DNA from: Verrucomicrobiota bacterium
Lineage (GTDB): Bacteria > Verrucomicrobiota > Verrucomicrobiia > Limisphaerales > UBA1319
Length of the DNA: 64,000 nucleotides
Direction of reading: 5' to 3'
NCBI GenBank assembly: GCA_022709905.1
Contig: JAKLHY010000012.1
Coordinates: 62,001-126,000 of the forward strand
Shown: in pieces, positions 22,809-33,300 of the stretch
Layout of the letters: each line of letters opens with the position of its first letter
Position numbering within the stretch: the first letter of the stretch is position 1
Notes under the pieces: model-generated
Told to the model about the DNA's origin: nothing
The model's database searches: none
What the model saw: only the letters and a program-made list of their open reading frames with translations
Translations under genes and position numbers: made by a program

Positions 22809-24698
22809 ATGAGTGAAGGACAGCGGGTGGGGAATCGACGGGAATGGGGGCTGGCTTTGGGCGCTCTGGGGGTGGTCTATGGAGATATCGGCACCAGCCC
22901 CTTGTATGCTCTTCGCGAGTGTTTTCATGGACCCCATGCCGCCGCTCCAACGCCCGAGAATATTCTGGGAGTGTTATCGCTGGTCTTCTGGTCTTTGGTC
23001 TTGATTGTTTCGGTCAAGTATTTGGGTTTCATTCTGCGCGCGGATAACCGGGGAGAGGGCGGCATACTGGCCTTGCTCTCGCTGGTCTTGCCAGAGCGCA
23101 GCAGAAGGGGAGGAATCTCGGGATACGGTTGGCTGATGGCCGTAGGGGTGTTTGGGGCGGCGCTTTTGTATGGTGACGGCATCATCACGCCAGCCATTAC
23201 GGTGCTGGGTGCTGTCGAGGGCATTCGGTATGTGACACCGGTGTTTGAGCCGTTTATTTTGCCCATCACGGTTGGATTGCTTGTGGCGTTGTTTGCGGTG
23301 CAACGGGCCGGAACGGGGGGATTGGGTTATGCGTTCGGTCCCCTGATGCTGCTTTGGTTCATCGCGCTGGGATTGTTGGGAGCCAACGCTCTTTGGCGTG
23401 AACCGATGGCCCTGGCAGCCGCGAATCCGTGGCATGCTATCCGGTTTTTTGCGCGCCATGGATTCCAGGGTTTCATCGTGCTGGGAGCCGTTGTGCTGGT
23501 CATTACAGGCAGCGAGGCCCTTTATGCCGATCTGGGGCATTTCGGTCGCCGGCCGATTCGACGAGCCTGGTTTATCGTGGCTTTGCCCGCGCTCCTGTTG
23601 AATTACTTTGGGCAGGGAGCTCTCCTGCTTCGAAATCCGGCGGCCGCTGATCATCCCTTTTACCGCATGGCTCCGCCCTGGGCGCTTTATCCGATGGTGA
23701 TCCTGGCCACTGTGGCGGCCATCGTGGCCTCACAGGCCCTGATTTCGGGATCCTTCTCGCTCACCATGCAGGCGATTCAATTGGGTTACCTGCCGCGACT
23801 CGAAATTGATCATACGTCTTCTCACCAGCGGGGGCAGATCTACCTGCCGCTGGTGAATTTCACTCTGATGCTGCTCTGCATTGGATTGGTGCTGGGCTTC
23901 AAATCTTCGAACAACCTGGCGGCGGCTTATGGGGTGGCGGTGACGCTGACCATGATGCTGACCACGATTCTGTTTTTCTTCATGTCGCGGCGGGTATGGC
24001 ATTGGTCCTCTTTCCGCGCGGGATTGTTTTGTGGGGTGGCCTTGTGGGTCGAGGCGTCCTTTCTCGGCGCAAATCTGGTCAAGATTGGCCAGGGAGGATG
24101 GTTTCCCTTGCTGGTGGCTTTGGCCTTTTATTCCCTGATGTCAACCTGGCATAAAGGCCGGCAAATCTTGGGTGAAAAACTGAGTGAAACGGCGCTGCCC
24201 ATGAAGCTGTTCCTCGAGGAAATGAAGCATCATCCGCCCCATCGGGTTCATGGAACGGCGGTCTATATGTCCGGCCGCAGCAAGGGAACGCCCATCGCCT
24301 TGCTCCATAACTTGAAACACAACAAAGTGCTGCACGAACGGATCATCCTGCTCAATATCACCACCAGCGAAGTCCCGCATGCCGACCCCGAGCACCGGGT
24401 GGAAATCGAGAAACTGAAGGAAGGCGTTTACCGCGTGAGCGGCCAGTATGGATTCATGGAGGATCCCAACGTCCCGGAGTTGCTCGCGCAGTGTTCTAAA
24501 TTGGGCCTCGTTCTGAAGCTTCAGGAAGTCACCTACTTTCTCAGCAGCGAGACAATTATTCCCCGCGGCTCCGCGAAGATTTCGTTCTGGCGTGCCAAGT
24601 TGTTTGCGTTCCTGTCACGGAATGCGCAGCGGGCGACGATCTTCTTCCAGCTGCCGGCCAACCGCGTCGTCGAATTGGGGATGCAGATCGAACTTTAG
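22809..24698 (+). CDS. kup: Kup-family potassium transporter
   Basis: 629 residues. LALGALGVVYGDIGTSPLYALREC is the family signature, then about twelve hydrophobic segments and a cytoplasmic C-terminal domain ending in SETIIPRGSAKISFWRAKLFAFLSRNA. It imports K+ with protons. The frame is open back to 22650; the ATG at 22809 gives the normal family N-terminus. Confidence 0.94.
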   Translation: MSEGQRVGNRREWGLALGALGVVYGDIGTSPLYALRECFHGPHAAAPTPENILGVLSLVFWSLVLIVSVKYLGFILRADNRGEGGILALLSLVLPERSRRGGISGYGWLMAVGVFGAALLYGDGIITPAITVLGAVEGIRYVTPVFEPFILPITVGLLVALFAVQRAGTGGLGYAFGPLMLLWFIALGLLGANALWREPMALAAANPWHAIRFFARHGFQGFIVLGAVVLVITGSEALYADLGHFGRRPIRRAWFIVALPALLLNYFGQGALLLRNPAAADHPFYRMAPPWALYPMVILATVAAIVASQALISGSFSLTMQAIQLGYLPRLEIDHTSSHQRGQIYLPLVNFTLMLLCIGLVLGFKSSNNLAAAYGVAVTLTMMLTTILFFFMSRRVWHWSSFRAGLFCGVALWVEASFLGANLVKIGQGGWFPLLVALAFYSLMSTWHKGRQILGEKLSETALPMKLFLEEMKHHPPHRVHGTAVYMSGRSKGTPIALLHNLKHNKVLHERIILLNITTSEVPHADPEHRVEIEKLKEGVYRVSGQYGFMEDPNVPELLAQCSKLGLVLKLQEVTYFLSSETIIPRGSAKISFWRAKLFAFLSRNAQRATIFFQLPANRVVELGMQIEL

Positions 24699-24791
24699 CG
24701 AGGCGCGGTTACAAAGTCGGCAGCGCTTTTCTACTTGCCGTTGGGGCGCCGAAACGGGGATCATGCGCAGACACTCAACCGGAGAACATTT

Positions 24792-25880
24792 ATGGGCTTG
24801 ATGGATTATCTGAAAACGCAGTTGCTGGATATCATCCAGTGGGAAGACGACTCGCGTGACACTTTATCCTGGAGATTTCCCGACGAAGACAAGGAAATCA
24901 AGCGCGGAGCCCAATTGATCGTCCGCGAATCGCAGATGGCCCAGTTTGTTTATCTTGGGCAGTTTGGCGATGCCTTCGGTCCCGGCAAACACACGCTGGT
25001 GACGGATAACATCCCGATTCTCTCGACGCTCAAGGGTTGGAAATACGGTTTTGAATCCCCGTTTAAAGCGGATATCTATTTCGTCAACACCCGGTTGTTT
25101 ACCGGCAACAAGTGGGGGACATCCAATCCCGTGATGCTTCGGGATCCGGACTTTGGCATTGTGCGGGCGCGCGCCTTCGGCACTTACGATTTTCGTGTGG
25201 TGAATGTGCCGACCTTCCTGAAGGAAGTCGCAGGCACCGATCATCATTTTCGGCTGGACGAATTCGCTGACACGATGCGATCAAGGATTGTCAGCGTGTT
25301 TAGCGATGCCCTGGCTTCGGCCAAGGTGCCCGTTTTGGACGTGGCCGCCCGTTACTCCGAGTTGGGCGACGCCCTGATGCCTCTCATTAATCCGGCCTTA
25401 ACGAGCAAATATGGGATCGAACTGCCCAGCTTTGTGGTGGAGAACGTTTCGGTGCCCCCGGAGGTCGAGCAAGCCATCGACAAACGGTCGAGCATGGCGG
25501 CCATCGGCAATCTCAACGATTACGTGAAGCTCCAAATGGCCGAAGGTCTCGCCAAGGGCGAAGGGGGCGGCGGGCCCGGCGGGATGGCGGCGCAATTCGC
25601 CGTGGGTATGGCCATGGCTCAGCAAATGATGCAACAAACCGGCGGCGTGCTGTCTCAAAGCACTCCGGCTGCGGCTCCCACCGGCCCGGGAGCCTCGGCA
25701 GGCATATCCGCTCCCGCAGGCCTGCCTGAGTTGCTTAATCCAGCCGAGGTCGCCCAGATCCTGAAGGTCGCCGAATCGGATGTGCTGGCCAGCCTCGAGG
25801 CTGGCGACTTGAAGGGCAGGAAAATCGGCACGACCTGGCGGGTGACGCGAGCGGCCCTGGATGAGTTTCTCCGGGGGTAG
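24792..25880 (+). CDS. SPFH-domain protein with C-terminal HTH (excisionase-type) domain
   Basis: 362 residues. The N-terminal half (DIIQWEDDSRDTLSWRFPDEDKEIKRGAQLIV, GPGKHTLVTDNIPIL) is the YdjL/virion-core-like SPFH family. A Gly/Ala/Met/Gln-rich linker follows (residues about 255-305). The last 50 residues (LLNPAEVAQILKVAESDVLASLEAGDL...TWRVTRAALDEFL) look like a MerR/excisionase-type helix-turn-helix. It is followed within 31 nt by a zinc-ribbon protein, a partner often found with this family. The role is unknown; a membrane-associated scaffold is likely for the SPFH part. Confidence 0.8.
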   Translation: MGLMDYLKTQLLDIIQWEDDSRDTLSWRFPDEDKEIKRGAQLIVRESQMAQFVYLGQFGDAFGPGKHTLVTDNIPILSTLKGWKYGFESPFKADIYFVNTRLFTGNKWGTSNPVMLRDPDFGIVRARAFGTYDFRVVNVPTFLKEVAGTDHHFRLDEFADTMRSRIVSVFSDALASAKVPVLDVAARYSELGDALMPLINPALTSKYGIELPSFVVENVSVPPEVEQAIDKRSSMAAIGNLNDYVKLQMAEGLAKGEGGGGPGGMAAQFAVGMAMAQQMMQQTGGVLSQSTPAAAPTGPGASAGISAPAGLPELLNPAEVAQILKVAESDVLASLEAGDLKGRKIGTTWRVTRAALDEFLRG

Positions 25881-25910
25881 TCCAAGGTGGACAACCGGGA
25901 TTCCAGCGCC

Positions 25911-27014
25911 ATGTCTGACGTCACAGCCCAAAAGAAGTTCGCCTGTCCGGCTTGTGGAGCCGAGGCCAATTGGGATCCGGGCCGACAGGCTTTGATCTGT
26001 CCTTTCTGCGGCACCAACTCCCCCGCCCAGCTTGAATTGAACGCATCGGGCGATCAGGTCATCCGGGAACACGATCTTGGATCGACCTTGCGAAATTTGG
26101 GTGAAGATCGTCGGGGGTGGCAGGCAAAAAAGACCTCGGTCAAATGCCAAAGCTGCCAGGCCATCTCCGTGTTCGATGCTGAACGCATAGGCCAGCGTTG
26201 CGATTTCTGCGGATCAACCGCCCTGGTTCCTTACGAGGAAATCAAGGAAGCCATCCGTCCGGAAAGCCTGCTGCCCATGAAGCTCAACGAGGCCCAGGTC
26301 CGGGACTCGATTCGCCAATGGTACCGCACGCGATGGTTTGCTCCCAACCGCCTCCGGAACAAGGCGCTCACCGACACCACCCACGGACTCTACATTCCGT
26401 ACTGGACTTTTGACGCGCAGGTGCATGCGGACTGGACCGCTGAATCCGGTTATTACTATTATACGACCGAGACCTACCGGGACGCCCAGGGACGGATGAA
26501 AACCCGGCAGGTGCGGCATATCCGATGGCAACCGAGTGCGGGATCGGTGGATCACTTCTTTGATGATGAACTGGTGGCGGCATCTAAAGGCGTCGATCCG
26601 GCTTTGCTGAAGAGGGTGGAGCCGTTCCCCACCAAGGAACTCACGGCCTACAATCCCGGCTTTCTCGCCGGCTGGGTGGTGGAGCGGTACCAGATCGACC
26701 TGGTGGGGGCCGCCCAGCATGCCCGCGAGAGCATGACCTCTCAGATCCACCAGATGTGCGCCGCCCGCGTGCCTGGAGATACCCATCGGAACCTGCGCGT
26801 CCAGGCGGATTTTAGCGGACAAACCTTCAAGCACATCCTGGCGCCCGTTTGGCTCCTGGCCTATGACTACGGCCGACGGCGGTTTCAGGTCGTCATTAAC
26901 GGATACACCGGGGCGATTGCCGGACGTTACCCGAAGAGCTGGATCAAGATCACCCTGGCCCTTCTCGCGCTATCGGCCCTGGTTGGAATCGTGGTGGTTC
27001 TGGCGAACCGTTGA
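25911..27014 (+). CDS. Double zinc-ribbon protein with C-terminal membrane anchor
   Basis: About 367 residues. Two Cys4 ribbons are visible, FACPACGAEANWD...ICPFCG and VKCQSCQAISVFD...CDFCGST. A middle beta-rich domain (LYIPYWTFDAQVHADWT) follows, then a single C-terminal hydrophobic helix (ITLALLALSALVGIVVVLA). No catalytic motif is evident. GTG at 25887 is an alternative start. Close linkage with the SPFH gene suggests the products work together at the membrane. Confidence 0.72.
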   Translation: MSDVTAQKKFACPACGAEANWDPGRQALICPFCGTNSPAQLELNASGDQVIREHDLGSTLRNLGEDRRGWQAKKTSVKCQSCQAISVFDAERIGQRCDFCGSTALVPYEEIKEAIRPESLLPMKLNEAQVRDSIRQWYRTRWFAPNRLRNKALTDTTHGLYIPYWTFDAQVHADWTAESGYYYYTTETYRDAQGRMKTRQVRHIRWQPSAGSVDHFFDDELVAASKGVDPALLKRVEPFPTKELTAYNPGFLAGWVVERYQIDLVGAAQHARESMTSQIHQMCAARVPGDTHRNLRVQADFSGQTFKHILAPVWLLAYDYGRRRFQVVINGYTGAIAGRYPKSWIKITLALLALSALVGIVVVLANR

Positions 27015-27240
27015 GGAGGATCAGCCAGCCGTGGCGCACACACGGATCAGACAAGAATGCAGTGCTTCGCCTAATTGTCGGATGCCCCGATCAATGAGTC
27101 CAGGCGAGCAGTAGGAATCGTTCAACCGAAACGTGTTCTTTGTCGTGATTTCGTGCAAAACTTATCCTGGCGCCGCGCGTCAGGTTGGTGAGATTTGCCA
27201 ACGGGCTGGATTTCGGCCGCGGATTGTGCAGGCGGCCGGC

Positions 27241-28164
27241 TCATTCTTTTGATTTCTGGGCTTTCCGGCTTTGCATAACCTTCAAGTAGGATTCGTATCG
27301 CTGTTTTTCCTCCGGGGTTTTGCTCAGATTGATCGCTTCGCTCACCAACGCAATGCCATCGTCTTCTTTGCCGGACTCGAATCGGCCAATCGCGCGGACG
27401 CCCAGGATTTGAGGCTGCTTGCCCCCGGCCAATTTTTCCGCCTTCTCCAGGGCTTCATCCGCGAGGGCAAAGTCGCGGTTTGTCGCCTGAGTGTTGGCCA
27501 CGATGATGAAGGCCAGCTGGCAGAGATCATCGATGTTGCCGGCGTTGTCCGTCAACAATTGGCGTCCCAGATCCTTCGTCTTGGCGTCTCCAGCCGCCGC
27601 CAGTTTCTGATAATCCTTCAACAAACCCTGCGTTTGGGCTCGTTTCTTCATCGCGGTCAGATCGTATTGGCCGGAAAGGATTTGATCCAGAGCTTGCTCC
27701 ATTCTGTCCATAGGATGCCCATGCCAGAGCACGGTGCCCTCTTTCCCGACAATAAAAGCATGAGGGATGCCTCCTTCGCCAAAGGCCTTCATGTAGCCAT
27801 TGCTCGTTTTGCGTTCATCGTCGATCGCGACCCGGTAATCCATCTTATCCGCCATTTTTTCCACGAAGGGTTTCACCTTATCGGGGGTTTCATCACTCAC
27901 CCCGATGAACACAACCCCTTTGTCTTTAAATTTTTTCTGAAGATCGGTCAGATGAGGAATGCTTTCGCGGCAAGGCGGGCACCAAGTGGCCCAAAACTCA
28001 ACCACGTAGACGTTTTTACCATCCTTGACGTCTGCCGGTTTTCCTTTCACCCACTCTCTGATCGCCAACGGCGCAGCGGGATCACCCAAGGTGGCGGCAG
28101 AAGCGGACAAGGCGCTCAGTAAACCCAGGAATACCATGATTGGCAGGATTTGGTGTAAGTTCAT
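27241..28164 (-). CDS. Exported TlpA-like thioredoxin-fold protein
   Basis: 307 residues. A signal peptide precedes a redoxin domain with VVEFWATWCPPCRESIPHL, carrying the CPPC redox site, and GIPHAFIVGKEGTVLWHGHP containing the cis-Pro. The C-terminal 130 residues are helical and TPR-like. It probably acts as a periplasmic thiol reductase or in cytochrome/metal-protein maturation. The 226 bp to its right-hand neighbour at 27014 hold no gene I can see. Confidence 0.82.
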   Translation of the reverse strand: MNLHQILPIMVFLGLLSALSASAATLGDPAAPLAIREWVKGKPADVKDGKNVYVVEFWATWCPPCRESIPHLTDLQKKFKDKGVVFIGVSDETPDKVKPFVEKMADKMDYRVAIDDERKTSNGYMKAFGEGGIPHAFIVGKEGTVLWHGHPMDRMEQALDQILSGQYDLTAMKKRAQTQGLLKDYQKLAAAGDAKTKDLGRQLLTDNAGNIDDLCQLAFIIVANTQATNRDFALADEALEKAEKLAGGKQPQILGVRAIGRFESGKEDDGIALVSEAINLSKTPEEKQRYESYLKVMQSRKAQKSKE

Positions 28165-28254
28165 ATAAAAATCGACAGTTTAGGAGGGCGCAATATCGCG
28201 CAAATGGGGATCGAGCACAAGGGCGGATTCTTGTTCTTGTATTGCCGAAAGCAA

Positions 28255-28932
28255 TCACAGCGGCTGAAAAAAACGTTCCCAACGCGGCCATCCCCGGTGG
28301 TCCCAATCCAGAGATAGGACGACTGCGGTCGCCCTGCCAAGGATTCGGCTCCGCTCCACACAGCCGAAATACCGGGAATCGAAACTGTCGTCCCGGTTGT
28401 CTCCCATGACAAAGTAACTGTCTCGGGGCACCGTCATCTCGGCCAAATTGCGCGCGGACGATCGCGAGGGGTTGAAGATCAGGATATGGCTTTTGTCTCC
28501 CAGATCCTCTCGGTATGCGACGGTGCGATCTGAGTGAGGAGATGCCGCCGAAGGTTCCAGGGCGACCGGTCGATCGTTGAGAAAAACCCGGCCTTGACGG
28601 ACGGCCAGCCGGTCCCCCGGCAGCCCGATAACCCGCTTGACCAAGCGCATGCCATCGTGGGGCGAAAAGAAAACGATAATGTCGCCTCGTTGGGGATTTC
28701 CCCACTCCGCCACGTGCCGGGTGGTGAAGGGCACTTTAAAGTCGTAGGCGAGTTTGTTGACCAAAATCCGGTCGCCTTCCAGGATGGTTGGATTCATCGA
28801 GCCGCTGGGAACGTCATTCCAGTCCGCCAGGCTGGACCGGATGGCTCCCATGACCAGGAGGATCGTCAGGAGCGGTTTCAACCAGTTGCGCCAAAAGGAC
28901 TGCCAGCCGTTAATCGTCGAGCAGGTCTTCAT
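28255..28932 (-). CDS. lepB: Signal peptidase I
   Basis: 225 residues. An N-terminal membrane helix (LKPLLTILLVMGAIRSSLA) is followed by VPSGSMNPTILEGD with the catalytic Ser45, RLVKRVIGLPGD with the catalytic Lys99, and the family box FVMGDNRDDSFDSRYFG. It cleaves signal peptides of exported proteins at the outer face of the inner membrane. The 273 bp between it and the sialidase-like gene show no further gene. Confidence 0.93.
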   Translation of the reverse strand: MKTCSTINGWQSFWRNWLKPLLTILLVMGAIRSSLADWNDVPSGSMNPTILEGDRILVNKLAYDFKVPFTTRHVAEWGNPQRGDIIVFFSPHDGMRLVKRVIGLPGDRLAVRQGRVFLNDRPVALEPSAASPHSDRTVAYREDLGDKSHILIFNPSRSSARNLAEMTVPRDSYFVMGDNRDDSFDSRYFGCVERSRILGRATAVVLSLDWDHRGWPRWERFFQPL

Positions 28933-29205
28933 AGAGATTCAAGTAAATGACACATATCCGGTTTCAGAATGGGCCCTCTATCACACGAGGATCGGCTGCA
29001 GATTCGCAGGACCTGCGGCTCACCCTCGCCAAACAGTTGACCCCGCTCATGGCCTGTCGTTCAAAATCATGGTCAAAAACTCCTGGGATGCTGAGCCCGC
29101 CGACGGCGATCGAACCTCAGAGAGGTGCGAGCAAGCAGAACCGGTCATTTTCCTTATTGCCCTTTGGAGTCCATCGGGTTATAATAGCGATCAATTCCCC
29201 GAATT

Positions 29206-30303
29206 ATGAACGTGAACTCTCGATTGAAAGCGGCGTTCTCATGGTGTTTGTTGCTGGCTTTAACCTTTGGCGAGAACGTTTTTTTTCCAAACAAGCTGTC
29301 TGGCCAGGAGAGTGCTCCGCCTGGATGGGTAAGTTCGCAGTTCATTTACGAGCAAGCCAGTTACCCCGAGTGCCATGCTTCCACTCTTGCGGAGACTGCG
29401 ACGGGATTGGTGGCCGCCTGGTTCGGTGGCACCCGGGAAAAACACCCCGATGTCGGCATATGGTTTTCACGGTGGGTGGACGGGCGCTGGATGGAACCCG
29501 TGGAAGTGGCGAACGGGGTGCAGCACGATGCCAAGCGGTATCCCTGCTGGAATCCGGTGTTGTTTCAGGCGCGCCAGGGGCTCCTTCTGTTGTTTTACAA
29601 AGTGGGGCCCAATCCGGACAGGTGGTGGGGCATGTTGCGAACCTCCTCTGACGGGGGACGCACTTGGTCGGATCCACAACGACTCCCGGAAGACGTCCTG
29701 GGTCCCGTCAAAAACAAACCGGTTCAATTGGCCAGTGGCGAATTATTGTGTCCCAGCAGCTCCGAACACGCGGGTTGGCGGGTGCACTTTGAACGTTCGC
29801 CGGATCTGGGGAAAACGTGGGCTCTCGTTGGGCCACTCAACGATGGCCGCGAAATTCGGGCCATTCAGCCTTCGCTGTTGTTTCACGGGAACGGCCGCTG
29901 GCAGGCGCTGGGGCGCACCGCCAATGGCAAGGTTTTCGAGACCTGGTCCGACGATGACGGACGCCATTGGACCCCACTCCAACTGACCAGCCTGCCCAAT
30001 CCCAACGCCGGGACGGATGCCGTAACACTCCGCGATGGACGGCACCTCCTGGTCTATAACCATACCTCCCGAGGGCGCAGCCCCCTCAATGTGGCCCTCT
30101 CCCGGGACGGCCGAAAGTGGGCAGCCGCCCTCAGGCTCGAAAACGAACCCGGCAGCGAATTCTCCTATCCAGCCGTCATCCAGACCGCCGATGGTTTGGT
30201 CCACATCAGCTACACCTGGAAACGCCAGCGTATCAAACACACGGTCCTTGATCCGGCCCGGCTTGGTTCCCGCGATATCGTCGATGGCCGTTGGCCCGAT
30301 TAG
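29206..30303 (+). CDS. Secreted sialidase/BNR-repeat glycosidase-like protein
   Basis: 365 residues with an N-terminal signal peptide (LKAAFSWCLLLALTFG). ASTLAETATGLVAAWFGGTREKHPDVGIW is typical of the exo-sialidase-like six-bladed propellers. Asp-box variants recur: SSDGGRTWSDP, SPDLGKTWAL, SDDGRHWTPL and SRDGRKWAAA. True sialidase activity is not proven; the same fold serves rhamnosidases and other hydrolases. Confidence 0.82.
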   Translation: MNVNSRLKAAFSWCLLLALTFGENVFFPNKLSGQESAPPGWVSSQFIYEQASYPECHASTLAETATGLVAAWFGGTREKHPDVGIWFSRWVDGRWMEPVEVANGVQHDAKRYPCWNPVLFQARQGLLLLFYKVGPNPDRWWGMLRTSSDGGRTWSDPQRLPEDVLGPVKNKPVQLASGELLCPSSSEHAGWRVHFERSPDLGKTWALVGPLNDGREIRAIQPSLLFHGNGRWQALGRTANGKVFETWSDDDGRHWTPLQLTSLPNPNAGTDAVTLRDGRHLLVYNHTSRGRSPLNVALSRDGRKWAAALRLENEPGSEFSYPAVIQTADGLVHISYTWKRQRIKHTVLDPARLGSRDIVDGRWPD

Positions 30304-30384
30304 CAATCCCCAGGCGGCCGGTCGGAGGCTGGAGGATCCCTGTCGATCGGTCCAGCTTCCAGGATGCCTTCTCTCCATGAGGAC

Positions 30385-33300
30385 ATGAATCAACAGGAAA
30401 ACAAAACCCAGGAAAAACCTCTGCCCCGCGACACTGGCCATCGCCTGCAGAACCTCCCCCAACCCCAAATCCCCGACCATGAACTGCTGCGCTGCATCGG
30501 CAGCGGCAGCTACGGCGAGGTCTGGCTCGCTCGGAACGTGATGGGCACTTATCGCGCGGTCAAGGTCGTATACCGGTTGACCTTCGAAAACGAACGCCCC
30601 TATGAGCGGGAGTTCAACGGGATGAAGAAATTCGAACCTGTTTCCCGGTCGCACGACGCCTTGGTGGATATTCTTCAGATCGGGCGGAATGACACCGCCG
30701 GTTATTATTATTACATCATGGAATTGGGGGATGATCTCGTGAGCGGCCCGGAGATCGATCCCGATCGCTACGAGGCCAAAACACTCGCGAAAGTCCTCCA
30801 CCTCCATGGCCGTCTTCCCTATGAGGAATGTGTGCAGCTCGGAGTGTCCCTGGCCGCCGGATTGGGACGCCTTCACAGCCATGGACTCATTCACCGAGAT
30901 CTCAAGCCCTCGAATATCATTTTTGTCAATGGCATGCCGAAAATTGCCGACATTGGGCTGGTGGCCGAGGTGGGGTCATCCCGGTCTTTCGTGGGAACCG
31001 AGGGTTTCATACCTCCCGAAGGCCCCGGCACCACGCAGGCCGATGTTTACAGTCTGGGCAAGGTGCTTTACGAGCTCAGCTCCGGCAAGGACCGCCAGAC
31101 TTACCCGGAGCTGCCGACCAACCTCGGCGATTTGGGAGAGAAAGAATACCTGGAACTCAATGCGGTCATCCTCAAAGCCTGTGACAACGAACCCCGGCGC
31201 CGTTATCGGACAGCCGATGAACTCCGGGGCGATCTTTTATTGCTCCAGGCGGGCCGGTCTGTCAGACGGTTGCGCACCCTGGAACGCCGCCTGACCCTGC
31301 TCAAGCGCCTCGGAATAGCCGTTGGCCTGCTGGTCTTCGTGGGGGCCATGGCAGGTCTCCAGGTCCATCGGGGACGCCAGATCGCGGTGCGATCGCTGAC
31401 GCAAACCTATGTGGCCAATGGCACGCGGTTCATGGATCAGGGCGACATGTTCAACGCCTTGCCCTGGCTGACCGAAGCCTTGAGAATCAACCAGGGCCGG
31501 CCCACCCTCGAGGAGCCGCATCGACTTCGCGTCAACACCGCCCTGAAGCTATGTCCCAAGCCCGTGTGTACGGTCTTTGAACCGTTCAACGTGTACTGCG
31601 CCGACGTCAGCCCGGACGGCGAGCATTTGGTTGTTGTTGGCAACGAAGTCGAGCCCGCCCTGCTATCCTCCCCTGATTCCTCACGGATTCTTCTACCCCA
31701 CGAGCGGTATTGGGGGGATGTGTTCCGGGTTTCTAGCGGCGAGCGAGTCCTGCGATTTCAAGGACACATCCGCACTCCAGAGACGGTCGAGTATAGCCCT
31801 GACGGTCAACAGATCCTTACAGCCAGCGGGGATGGGACCGCCCGGTTGTGGGATGCGCGCACCGGACAGGAACTCGTGGCCCTGCGGATGCAGCATCCAC
31901 CCGACGAGGCCGTTTTCAGCGCCCATTTCAATCCGCAGGGGGACCGGATCATCACGGCCTGCGCCGATGGCCGAGCCCGGATCTGGGACGCCGGGACAGG
32001 ATCCCTGCTGACGGATTTTATGGCTCATGAGAAGGGGGGGCTGCGGCACGCTGATTTCAGCCCGGACGGCTGCTCGGCTGTCACCGCGGGCGAGGACGGC
32101 GTGGCTCAGCTCTGGGACTTGCGGCGCCGCACCAGGTGCGATCCGGCGTTCCATCATGAATCCTGGGTTTATCAAGCTTGTTTCAGTCCCGATGGACGCT
32201 ATGTGCTCACGACCAGTTACGATCGATCCGCCCGCGCCTGGGATATCCGCACCGGCCTCCAAATCCGACGATGCGAACATAACGGCCCCATTCATAGTGC
32301 CCAGTTCAGTCCGGACGGCCGATATGTCGTCACGGGAGGGTGGGAGGAATATACCGCCCAAATCTGGGACTTCAAAACCGGCTGGCAAATTCACCCCGCG
32401 TTGCGCCATAGCGGCAATCTCATGCACGCGCAATTCCTGCCCGATGGGCGACGCGTGGTGACCGCAAGTTTCGATCACAGCGCGAGGATCTGGGACTTGG
32501 CGGCCACCAACTGGCCCACACGACGGATCGATGGCCAATTCAGCCAGGATGGCAAACAGTACGCCGTTTCATCCGAGAATGAAATTCGTGTCTGCTCCAC
32601 CGAGTCCGGCCAGGCGACTGGCCCCGTCATCTGTCCCCAGGAGGTCCCGATCCAGATCACTCTCGATCCCCGGGGACACTACCTATTTTTGGCTACCCGG
32701 ACTGATTCAGCCGAGGCCTCGGAAGAATTGAACGGAAGGATATGGGACGTCGCCTCAGGCGCGGCCATGGGTGAAGCCTTCCGATTCAGTTCCAATCTGA
32801 CGCAATCCGTGCTCGCAGTTCGCGGAGAGCGCTTGCTGCTCTACAGTTCCAATCGGATGGAACTCAGGGATTCTCAAACCGGCAAAATCGCGTTTTCCAA
32901 AGACATACCCGCAGCGATTCTGGGTGCCGGCTTTGATCCATTGAACCGTTGGATGTTCTGCCTGACCAGAGATAAAGTCACCCTCTGGGACATTCAGTCC
33001 GGTCGGCTCAAGCACAGCCTGACTCAGGCTGGGTTTCCCAACCATGCCGAATTCAGCCGCGATGGCCGCTACCTTGCAGTCTCCTGCGGTTACCCTCAAG
33101 GGAACATCGATCCGTGCGCGGCGCAGGTTTGGGATCCGGAATCCGGTCGTCCCGTGGGCAAGCCTCTTCAACACTACGACGATGTGCTCTGGGTGTCGTT
33201 TAATGAAAACGGCGACCAGGTTGTGACAGCCAGCGAAGACCGCACGGCTCAGATCTGGTCCATCCCATCTGGAGAGCGATGCGGCCCTTTGTTGAAGCAT

